Shown: positions 8,356 through 16,433 of the stretch, piece by piece
Numbering within the stretch: position 1 is the first letter of the stretch
Layout of the letters: every line of letters starts with the position of its first letter
Origin: Streptomyces violaceusniger
GTDB taxonomy: Bacteria > Actinomycetota > Actinomycetes > Streptomycetales > Streptomycetaceae
Assembly (NCBI GenBank): GCA_005405945.1
Contig: BJHW01000002.1
Coordinates: 868,001 to 932,000 of the forward strand
DNA length: 64,000 nucleotides
Direction: 5' to 3'
Position numbers and translations under genes: made by a program
Notes under the pieces: generated by a model
Told to the model about the DNA's origin: nothing
The model's database searches: none
What the model saw: only the letters and a program-made list of their open reading frames with translations

Positions 8356-10683
8356 CGGCCGAGCTCCTTGGCCGCGGGCGCGGGCGGCGCCGCGGCGGCG
8401 GCCACGAGCAGATCGCCGGTCTCCCCGGCGGACGTGGGCTCCCCGCGGACGCGGGCTCCACGGCCTGGTAGGCACGCATGGTGGCGGCGGTCTTCAGCAG
8501 CATCTCCTCGTACTCCTCGGCCGGGTCGGAATCGAGAACGATGGCGCCGCCCGCGCCGATGTGCATCCGGCCGCCGGAGAACACGGCCGTGCGGATCACG
8601 ATGTTGAGGTCGGCCGCGCCGTTGCAGCTGAGGTAGCCGAGTGCCCCGGAGTACACACCGCGGGCCTCGGTCTCCAGCGAGTCGATGATCTCCAGCGTGC
8701 GCATCTTGGGCGCGCCGGTCATGGAGCCGCCCGGGAAGCAGGCCCGGACGCAGTCCACCGAGGTGGTCTCCGGGCGCAGCCGGCCGCGCACGGTGGAGAC
8801 CAGCTGGTGAACGGTGGCGTAGGTCTCGGTGTTCATCAGCCGCGGCACATACACACTGCCCGACGCGCACACCCGCCCCAGGTCGTTGCGGAGCAGGTCC
8901 ACGATCATCAGGTTCTCGGCGCGGGCCTTGGAGCTGGAGGCGAGGGCGGCCAGCGCCCGCGCGTCCTTCTCCGGGTTCTGGCCGCGCGGGGCGGTGCCCT
9001 TGATCGGCTTGGTCTCGGCGGTGCCGTCGGGGGTGATGCGCAGAAAGCGCTCGGGGGAGGCGCAGGCCACATCGGTGCCGTCGAACCGCAGATAGGCGGC
9101 GTACGGCGCCGGGTTGAACCGCCGCAGGGCCCGGTAGAAGGCGTATGAGTCGCCCGGGGCGGGCAGCCAGGCGGAGTTGGTCAGGCAGATCTCGTAGCTC
9201 ACCCCGGCGCGCAGCTCCCGCAGACACGCCTCGATCGAGGCCAGATACCGCTCCCGGTCCCGCACCAGCCAGGGCTCCACGGCGGCCGTGGTGGGGAGGG
9301 CGGGCGGTTGCGGGGCGGGTTCGGTGAGCGTCGGCACCCCGCTGAGCACGGTCACGGTGGTGTCCAGCCAGTCCTTCGCCTCCCGGTGGCCGTCGGGGGT
9401 GTCCTCGGCGAGGCAGCAGATGTAGGTGACGCCCTCCTGGTGGTCGACGGCGACGAACCGGTCGGCGAAGAGCCAGCAGGCGTCCGGGGTGGTGGCCCGG
9501 TGGCGGTTGGGGGAGCCGCAGTCGGCCTTGAGTTCGTAGCCGAAGTAGCCCACATAGCCGCCGGTGAAGTCGAAGGGCAGGTCGGGGGCTTTGATCCGGC
9601 GGCGGGTCAGCTCCCGCTCGAGGTAGTCGAAGATGCTGCCCTCGACCCGGACGGCGGGCCCTCCCGCCCGCTCGACCTCGCACACGCCGGTGTCGGTGTC
9701 GTAGCGGACGAACTCGGCGAGCGGGCCCGTGCCGTCCCCGAGGAAGGAGAAGCGGGCCTCGCCGGACTCGGCGCGCGAGCTGTCGAGCCAGAACGCGTGT
9801 GGCGCCTCCGCGTACAGCCGGGTGAAGGCCGCCTCGGTGTCGGTGGCGTCGGCCAGCCACCGGGCGTGCAGCCGGTAGGCGGGGCCTTCCGGGGGCGTCT
9901 CCGCCGGGGCGGCCCGCTCGGGGCGGGCCGGGCGAGCTCCGTTCGGGGGTCTCGGGGGTCCGCCTCGTCGGTGGGCGGGGAGTCCGGCGCGGTGCCCGCC
10001 GCGGCCGCCGCCTTGGCCTTGGCCGCCGTACGGGCGCGGCGCGGCTCCTCGGCGGAGGCGGGGGTCACGGTGGAGGTCACCGACTCGCCGTTGGCGTGCT
10101 CGATGGTCAGATCGCGGAAGTTGCTGAACATGCGGTGGCCGTATCCGGTCAGCACCGACTCCGGGTGGAACTGGACGCCCCACAGCGGACGGGCCCGGTG
10201 GCGCAGCCCCATCAGCACACCGTCCTCGGACCAGGCGATGCCCTGCAGCCCCAGCGGCAGTGGCTCGGCCACGCACAGCGAGTGATAGCGCACGGCCGTG
10301 AAGTCCTGCGGAAGGCCGCGGAACAGCCCGCGCCCGCCGTGTTTGATCCGGGACAGATGCCCGTGCTTGGGCTCGGGCGCGGACACCACCCGCGCCTGCG
10401 CGCCGAGCGCGATCCCCTGGTGCCCCAGGCACACCCCCAGCACGGGGATGGGCGACCGCTCGATCAGCCGGGCGGTGGCGCCGAAGTCCCGGGGATCGCC
10501 CGGATGTCCGGGGCCGGGGGAGAGCACGATGTTGTCGAACGCGGAGAGATCGATGTCCGCGCACTCCGGCGCGTCATGCAGAAGCACCTCCGGTTCCTCG
10601 CCGTTGACCTCGGTCAGCAGATGAAAGAGGTTGTACGTGTACGAGTCATAATGATCGACGAGGAGTGTCCTCAGCGATTCCAT
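8352..10683 (-). CDS. pabAB: Aminodeoxychorismate synthase, fused PabA-PabB (two apparent frameshifts)
   Basis: Makes 4-amino-4-deoxychorismate from chorismate and glutamine. The N-terminal glutamine amidotransferase domain has LGVCLGHQG (nucleophile Cys) and WGVQFHPES (His/Glu). An Ala/Lys-rich linker of about 60 residues follows. The chorismate-binding domain contains ETKPIKGTAPRG, whose PIKGT lysine is the hallmark of PabB rather than anthranilate synthase, plus FPGGSMTGAPKMRTLE. The frame breaks at 9920-9923 and 8441-8444 (runs of four), and adding one base to each gives exactly 778 codons. A strong AAGGAGG site precedes the ATG at 10683. Fused PabAB is the form usually found in secondary-metabolite clusters, where PABA is a precursor. 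Confidence 0.92.
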
Positions 10684-10759
10684 CCGGATTGCCTCCTTGC
10701 GATGAGAAAACCGACCGGGTATCACCCGCCCCGGTCCTCGGGCCGCGCCGCCCGCTCAC

Positions 10760-11356
10760 CTACCGGCGAGCGCGTGGGCCGTCGGCCGCCATCCGCCTGT
10801 GACGTCCTCGTATCGACTGAAGCGGCGGGTAGAGCCACTTCTTCAGAAGCCGCTGCAGCCGTGGCATGACCAGCCAGGTCACCATCGCGGTCACACCGAG
10901 ACACAAGGCCAGGGTCCGCAGCAGGAAATTGGCGTCCTTGATGAACGGGATCACCAGCACATTGAAGATGAGAACCGGAGGGAAGACAGCGCTCAGATTC
11001 ACCAGCCACAGCTTCCATTTGGGCGGTGGCGGCAGCGGCCGCACCGGCCCCTTGAACCAGTTCTCCAGTCCCGAGGTGCGCTGTGTTCCCTTTTCCTGGA
11101 CGAAGGGCCCGGCGCGGGACGCCAATCGCGCGCGTTCCAGCGAGGAATCCCATGCCCGAGCCGGTCCTTCCGCCTCGAACCGGTAGAGGACGTGCCACTC
11201 CGAGGAGGTCGAACCGGATCCCATCACCCCGCCTCCGAGATATCCCGGAAGGCTTGCCGCGGCATTGAGCATCTCGATCGCCCAGGCACAGAACTCGCTT
11301 TCGCGGCCGAGGTCCACCCGGTATGCGGCAGTCACCGTGACCGGTTCACTGTCCAC
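10760..11356 (-). CDS. ABM-domain protein with two C-terminal membrane helices
   Basis: About 198 residues. Residues 1-90 resemble an antibiotic-biosynthesis-monooxygenase (ABM, dimeric alpha-beta barrel) domain with EFCAWAIEMLNAAASLPGYLG and EWHVLYRFEAEG. Two hydrophobic helices follow, at about 116-138 and 144-165, with a basic tail. This ABM-plus-membrane architecture is known as an uncharacterised family, and some ABM proteins oxidise aromatics without cofactors. GTG 11356 is chosen because AAAGGAG lies upstream (11-base spacing). An in-frame GTG at 11428 has no such site. It is probably the first gene of the PABA-type operon, 76 bases before pabAB. Confidence 0.65.
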   Translation of the reverse strand: MDSEPVTVTAAYRVDLGRESEFCAWAIEMLNAAASLPGYLGGGVMGSGSTSSEWHVLYRFEAEGPARAWDSSLERARLASRAGPFVQEKGTQRTSGLENWFKGPVRPLPPPPKWKLWLVNLSAVFPPVLIFNVLVIPFIKDANFLLRTLALCLGVTAMVTWLVMPRLQRLLKKWLYPPLQSIRGRHRRMAADGPRARR

Positions 11357-11578
11357 TCCAGCCGCAACTCCTTTCTGTGCCGTTACCTTCGCCTGTTGTG
11401 TCCGGCGAGATGACACGAAGTGTTCCACACCGTGCGATCGGGAACAGTGGAATGCTCAACAACGTACATAAAAACTCGGAAAGGTCGCCGTGACCTGGGC
11501 GTTACCTGCGGTTCGGGGTTCTGGCGGGACCGCGGCGGGGCCGCTGATAAAGAATCTCCGAGCGGGATTGAACATGAG

Positions 11579-11620
11579 GAAGCGCCGGGCCGTATAAGGC
11601 GTAATGCGGCCCGGCGCTTC
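11579..11620. terminator. Strong hairpin terminator downstream of rocD
   Basis: Perfect 14-base arms, GAAGCGCCGGGCCG at 11579-11592 and CGGCCCGGCGCTTC at 11607-11620, with a 14-base loop. It lies about 100 bases after the rocD stop and separates the arginine/ornithine operon from the PABA-type operon. Confidence 0.85.
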
Positions 11621-11657
11621 GTGGCTTCGATCAGTCGATCTAGCTCGATCAGCTCAG

Positions 11658-11702
11658 CTCGATCGGCTCGATCGGCTCGATCGGCTTGGTCGGCTTGGTC
11701 GG
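11658..11702. repeat. Nine-base tandem repeat, five copies
   Basis: Three exact copies of CTCGATCGG (11658-11684) followed by two of CTTGGTCGG (11685-11702), with degenerate flanking units. The array sits between the rocD stop and its terminator. Confidence 0.85.
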
Positions 11703-11717
11703 CTCGAGGAGCCTCGG

Positions 11718-13048
11718 TCAGCCGAGTACCTTCTCCAGCGCCGCCAGCGCCCCCTCCAGCTCCGCACGGGTGATGGTCAGCGGCGGTGCCAGGCGGATCG
11801 TCGAGCCATGGGTGTCCTTGACCAGGATCCCCTCGGCCATCAGCCGCTCGCTCACCTCGCGGCCGGTTCCGAGCGCGGGGTCCACATCGACGCCCGCCCA
11901 CAGCCCGCGGCAGCGGTAGCCCACGACGCCCTTGCCGGTCAGCGCCGTCAGCCCGTCCCGCAGCACCTCGCCCAACTCCCTCGCCCGGCGCTGGAATTCG
12001 CCGGTGCGCAGCAGGTCGACCACGGCCGAACCGACCGCCGCGGCCAGCGGATTGCCGCCGAAGGTGGAGCCGTGCTCACCGGGGCGCAGCACTCCGAGCA
12101 CCGCACGGTCGGCCACCACCGCCGACACCGGCACGATGCCGCCGCCCAGCGCCTTGCCGAGCAGCAGCACATCCGGCATCACCGACTCGTGCTCGACGGC
12201 CAGCGTGGTGCCGGTGCGGCCCAGACCGGACTGGATCTCATCGGCGATGAACAGCGTCCCGGTGCGCCGGGTCAGCTCGCGCACCCCGCGCAGATAGCCG
12301 TCGTCGGGGATGACCACGCCCGCCTCGCCCTGGATGGGCTCGATGAGGACCGCCGCCGTGGTCTCGTCGACGGCGGCCTCCAGCGCCGCGAGGTCGTTGT
12401 ACGGCACGACGCGGAAGCCGGGGGCGAACGGGCCGAAGCCGTCGCGGGCCACCGGATCGGTGGAGAAGCCGACGATCGTCGTCGTGCGGCCGTGGAAGTT
12501 GTCGGCCGCCACCACGATGGTGGCCTGGTCCGGGGCGACGCCCTTCACCTCGTACGCCCACTTGCGGGCGACCTTGATGCCGCTCTCCACCGCCTCCGCG
12601 CCGGTGTTCATCGGCAGCACCATGGAGAGCCCGGTGAGCTCCGCCACCCCCTCGGCGAACCCGGCCAGCCGGTCGTTGTGGAAGGCCCGGGAGGTCAGCG
12701 TGAGCTGGTCGAGCTGGCGGTGGGCGGCGTCGATCAGCGCCGGGTGGCGGTGGCCGAAGTTGAGGGCGGAGTACCCGGCCAGCATGTCCAGGTAGCGGCG
12801 CCCCTCGACGTCCCGGACCCAGCTGCCCTCGGCGTGGGCGACGACCACGGGCAGCGGGTGGTAGTTGTGCGCGAGCGAGGTTTCCTCGGCGCGGATCAGC
12901 TCCCGCGAGGAGCGAGCGGCGCCGTTCGCCGTGGCCGAGCCGGAACCGGAGGCCGTGGCCCCGGAGGCGGTGGCCGCGGAGTCGGGGCGGTGGCCGCGGA
13001 GCCGGTGGAGTCGGTGGAGTCGGAGGCGGTGGGGGTGGTGGCGGTCAT
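11718..13048 (-). CDS. rocD: Ornithine aminotransferase (apparent frameshift)
   Basis: PLP class III aminotransferase, 443 residues when repaired, converting ornithine plus 2-oxoglutarate to glutamate semialdehyde. It shows NTGAEAVESGIKVARKW, the aspartate of LFIADEIQSGLGRTG, and the PLP lysine in LLLGKALGGG. The N-terminal 40 residues are a Thr/Ser/Pro-rich tail (MTATTPTASDSTDSTGSAAT) in another frame. The frames meet at four G at 12984-12987, and one added base gives 444 codons. The ATG overlaps the ddaH stop (TGATG), so the two enzymes are coupled: DdaH yields citrulline and the pair fits arginine/ornithine breakdown under the AsnC-type regulator. Confidence 0.9.
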
Positions 13049-13857
13049 CAGCGGATCTCCTGTGTGCAGCACTTGATGCCCCCGCCGGCCTTGTGCAGTT
13101 CCGACAGGTCGACGGGGACGGGGACGTAACCGCGGTCGGTGAGCTGGTCGATGAGCCCGGTGGCCCGGGGCGCGACGAAGACATGGCGGCCGTCGGAGAC
13201 CGAGTTGAGGCCGAAGGCCATGGCGTCGTCGCGGGTGGCGATCAGCGCGTCGGGGTAGAGCCGCCCCAGCACCTCACGGCTGCCGGGGGAGAACGCCTCC
13301 GGGTAGTAGGCGATGTTCCGGTCGTCGAGGACGAACAGCGCGGTGTCCAGGTGGTAGAAGTACGGGTCCACCAGCAGCAGGCTGATGGTCGGCACCCCGA
13401 AGAACTCCTGCACCTCCTGATGGGCCGCCCGGGTGGTGCGGAAGCCGGTGCCCGCCAGGACGTAGGGCCCGGCCGGTACCAGGTCGCCCTCGCCCTCGCA
13501 CACCGACTCCGGTGGATGGACGTCGAACCCGGCCGCCTTGAACCACCGCTCGTAGGCCAGCTGTTCCGGCCGGCGCTGCGGTGCGTGGAATCGCGAGCCG
13601 AAGACCCGGCCCTCCAGGACGAGGGCCGAGTTCGCCGCGAACACCATGTCCGGCAGTCCCGCCACCGGTTCGATGAATTCGACCCGATGGCCGTGGTCGC
13701 GGTAGGCGCGGATCAGCGTCTCCCATTGCGCCTGGGCGAGGTCGGTGTCGACCTCGGTGTCCTCACGCATCCAGGGATTGATGGCATACCGCACATCGAA
13801 ATATCTGGGGGCACAGGTCAGAAAGCGCCTGGGGCGCGGCACACGCGTAAGGGGCAA
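13048..13857 (-). CDS. ddaH: Dimethylargininase (N-omega,N-omega-dimethylarginine dimethylaminohydrolase)
   Basis: Amidinotransferase-fold hydrolase of about 269 residues that converts methylated arginines (or arginine) to citrulline. Visible residues are the DMVFAANSALVL substrate loop, the catalytic His in FYHLDTALFVLDD and the nucleophilic Cys in GGGIKCCTQEIR at the C-terminus. Start choice: TTG at 13857 has GAGAGGAA upstream at good spacing. A GTG at 13842 gives a more family-like N-terminus (VPRPRRFLTC) but lacks a ribosome site. It is first gene of a coupled pair with rocD and lies next to an AsnC-type regulator, an arrangement I recall in other streptomycetes. Confidence 0.88.
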   Translation of the reverse strand: MPLTRVPRPRRFLTCAPRYFDVRYAINPWMREDTEVDTDLAQAQWETLIRAYRDHGHRVEFIEPVAGLPDMVFAANSALVLEGRVFGSRFHAPQRRPEQLAYERWFKAAGFDVHPPESVCEGEGDLVPAGPYVLAGTGFRTTRAAHQEVQEFFGVPTISLLLVDPYFYHLDTALFVLDDRNIAYYPEAFSPGSREVLGRLYPDALIATRDDAMAFGLNSVSDGRHVFVAPRATGLIDQLTDRGYVPVPVDLSELHKAGGGIKCCTQEIR

Positions 13858-13990
13858 CGGAGGATTCCTCTCGCTTCCGCGGGCGACCGGGGGATGAATC
13901 AACGGTAGAAAGCGGAGGAGAGGGGAGACAAGAAAAGAAAACTGCGTGTCGGCGCACCGATGCTGCGTGCCTGGGCCGGTTCGCGGCGGT

Positions 13991-14485
13991 TCATTGCGTC
14001 GCGGTCGCGGGAGGGGCCGCGCCGGCCTCCGCACTGCCCGTGAGCAGGTGCGACAGCACCATGTAGCTGATCGTCTGGCGGACGAAGGGCTCGGCCCGGA
14101 TGCGCTCCAGCACCTCCTCGAAATGCTCCACATCCGTGGCCATGACATGCAGCAGGGCGTCCGCGCCGCCGGTCACCGTCATGGCCGCGATGATCTCCGG
14201 ATAGTTGCGCACGACCTCCGCGAGGCGCCGGGGTGGCGCGGCGCTGTCGCAGTACACCTCCACATACGCCTCGGTCCGCCAGCCGAGGGCGGCCGGGCGC
14301 ACGGTGGTGGTGAAGCCGGTGATCACATCGGTCTCCCGCATCCGGTCGACGCGGCGCTTGACCGCGGAGGCAGAGAGCCCGATCGCGGCGCCGATCTCCG
14401 TGAAGCTGGTCCTGGCGTTGGCGACCAGCGCCGCAACGATTTTGCGGTCCAGGTCGTCGAACGGTACGGACTGATGTGTCATCAT
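13991..14485 (-). CDS. Lrp/AsnC-family transcriptional regulator
   Basis: A 164-residue regulator. The N-terminal helix-turn-helix (about residues 9-60: LDRKIVAALVANARTSF...SASAVKRRVDRM) is followed by a RAM ligand-binding domain with the typical TGGADALLHVMATDVEHFEEV stretch. It starts at the first of two ATGs, with AAAGGA upstream. It lies directly upstream of ddaH-rocD on the same strand with a gap of about 130 bases, so it probably controls that pair in response to an amino acid, and may also act on the long divergent spacer to its right. Confidence 0.9.
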   Translation of the reverse strand: MMTHQSVPFDDLDRKIVAALVANARTSFTEIGAAIGLSASAVKRRVDRMRETDVITGFTTTVRPAALGWRTEAYVEVYCDSAAPPRRLAEVVRNYPEIIAAMTVTGGADALLHVMATDVEHFEEVLERIRAEPFVRQTISYMVLSHLLTGSAEAGAAPPATATQ

Positions 14486-15005
14486 CTACCATCCTTTGCG
14501 TCTTTCGTCCCCTGTGGCGAAGGGGCCTCTTCCCCGCGCTCAAAACCGCCCCATACTCATTGAGTGCCTGAGGCGTCTTTTTCTCCACGCTCTTTCAGAA
14601 AGATTCCACAAGAGGGGGCGTGAACCGGGGCACGAGCCCCCTTTTCTCCGGGGTCGCGCGGTATGGGCTCCGGGGGTACAAGGGCGGTGCGCCGGAACGG
14701 CCGAATCCACCTCGGTGATACGACACCACCTGGCGGCCCCTGTCCCCCGGGCGTAGCGTCAGCTATTCCACCTGTCCTTTCCGAACGATGAGCGGCTCTC
14801 CCGACGGAGACGACTCAGCATCCAGCGGGGAAAGGCACCGAGTACGTTCAACGCCGCGTCGCACGCGCCGAATTCACCAGGAACCGATTCCCGAACACCG
14901 GCGGTCCACCGAGCATTCGGCGACTCGCCGTAACCGGCGGCCCCGTACTCCGGTGTGAACGAAAGGGACCACCGTCATGAACCTCCTCAGATCCGGCAGG
15001 GCGTC
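14486..15005. promoter_or_regulatory. Long divergent regulatory region between asnC-type gene and the KS/PKS operon
   Basis: About 520 bases with no credible gene. It contains two perfect odd palindromes, ACTCATTGAGT (14555-14565) and TCTTTCAGAAAGA (14591-14603), in a locally AT-richer stretch 70-120 bases upstream of the AsnC start. These are candidate operators for the AsnC protein or for the divergent biosynthetic genes. A short open frame from 14788 has Arg/Pro-rich random-looking content and was not accepted. Confidence 0.5.
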
Positions 15006-15009
15006 GTGA
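14977..15009 (+). CDS. Possible ten-codon leader peptide before the KS gene
   Basis: ATG with AAAGGGA upstream opens a frame of ten codons (MNLLRSGRAS) whose TGA overlaps the GTG of the KS gene (GTGA). It may be a coupled leader peptide. It could instead be the true N-terminus of the KS if two single-base deletions have occurred nearby. Confidence 0.35.
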   Translation: MNLLRSGRAS

Positions 15010-16351
15010 GCCCGCGCCGTCACCCACCCCGGCCGGCCCCGGGGGCCCCGGAAGCCCACGGGACGCCGTCGTCACCGGCCTGGGTTTCTGCCTCCCGGGC
15101 GGCGCCGAACCCGTCTTCACCGCGGCCCAGGTGTGGGACATCGCCTCCCGGGGCCGCTCCGTCCTCGACCGGCACGACAGCCACTACGGCGCGGTCCACC
15201 TGAGCGCCGAGCAGTTCGAGGAGCGCCTCCCCGACATTCCCGAATTCTTCTCCCGTCACTACACCAACGCCCACCGCTACGGCCTGGTCTCCCTCGCCGA
15301 GGCGTGCGCCGACGCCGAACTCGACCTGTCCACCGGCGATCTGAGCGAGGCGGCCGTACTCGTCGGCCGCGGCAGCGTGGACGCCAATGTGGACAGCTAT
15401 CTCACCCTGCTCGGCATCGACCCCGACTCCGCGACCACCCTCGACGCCCTGGAGATGTTCGTCGCCGCCGAACAGGCCGTGTCCCCTTCCGACGTGGCCG
15501 TCGTCCAAGGCGCGCTGACCCGGACCGTCGGCCCCTGCTTCACCGTCTCCTGCGGCTGCTCCTCCGCCGCCGTGCAGATCGGCAACGCCCGCCGCCTCAT
15601 CGCGACCGGTGAGACCGACCTCGCGGTGGTGACCGGCGTCGACGTCTTCAACGTCGACCTGATCCAGAAGGGCCAGCGGCTGCTGCACGGCGCCCAGCAC
15701 GCCTACGACGCGATGGACGCCGCCGGAATGCCCGATCTGCTGCCGTCCTTCGACTCCCTGATGCGCCCCTACGACCGGCGCGCCGACTGCATCAACCACG
15801 GTGAGGGATCCGCCACCGTGGTCCTGGAGAGCAGGGAGCACGCCGCGCGCCGCGGCGCCCACCTCTACGGCCAGGTGCTCGCCGCCGCCATGACCCGCGA
15901 CGGCCTGGCCAACCCGCTCGCCGCCGACGACTCCGGCGCCCAGCTCGCCAGGGCCGTACGCCTCTGCCTGGGCGACCGCTGGCGGATCGAGCAGGTGCCG
16001 TACGTCAACGGCGCAAGCGACGGCGGCGCGGCCGTCACCGCCATGGAGGCCAACACCATCAGGGAGCTCTACGGCCCCGACCCCACCGTGCTGATGTCCT
16101 CCCAGGAAGGATGCTTCGGCCACCACGGCTCACCCGCCGGCTGCCTCGGCCTCGCCGTGACCCTGATGATGATGGAGTTCGGCGAGGTGTGCCCCACCGC
16201 CAACTGTGAACAGCCCGCGGACGGACTCCCCTTCGACCCCGTCCCCGGCACCCGCACCCGTCCCCTCGACTTCGACCACGCGCTCAGCTTCAACTACCAG
16301 ATCGGTGGCGTGAAGCACGCGATGCTGCTGGGCGGCCCGGACGCCACCTGA
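15006..16351 (+). CDS. Stand-alone beta-ketoacyl synthase-like protein with altered active site (apparent frameshift)
   Basis: Thiolase-fold ketosynthase of about 448 residues. The nucleophile is present in FTVSCGCSSAAVQIG, and the second histidine in GCFGHHGSPAGCLG. However, the segment that aligns with the usual EAHGTGT reads YVNGASD, so the first catalytic His is Asn. KS-like enzymes with altered triads can act as acyltransferases or cyclases rather than condensing enzymes (family knowledge), so a role in chain transfer or release is possible. The first about 18 codons are in another frame; adding one G at 15060-15062 joins them to DAVVTGLGFCLPGG with 449 codons. It precedes the reducing PKS by 82 bases on the same strand. 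Confidence 0.75.
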
Positions 16352-16433
16352 GTCCGTAACCCCCGCGGCGATCTCCACCCCACGGCCCCTCACGGCCCCC
16401 ACCCCGGGCCGAGCACCACCCACGGAGACCCCG

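Larger units (their letters stand above)
11357..11717. other. Intergenic region: operon promoter side, terminator and tandem repeat
   Basis: This 361-base gap holds, from right to left, a nine-base tandem array, a strong hairpin terminator and an AT-richer stretch around 11440-11480 that is the likely promoter region for the leftward PABA-type operon. No clear -35/-10 pair was assigned and no protein-coding signal was seen. Confidence 0.5.

Noticed and set aside
6767..10564. One 1265-codon frame apparently fusing PabB to a CoA ligase
   Set aside because: It arises because two single-base losses cancel the stop between pabAB and the ligase. The true stop and GTG start overlap at 8352-8355.
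14788..14958. Fifty-odd-codon frame before the KS gene
   Set aside because: Arg/Pro-rich random-looking translation and no homologous wording; treated as part of the regulatory spacer.
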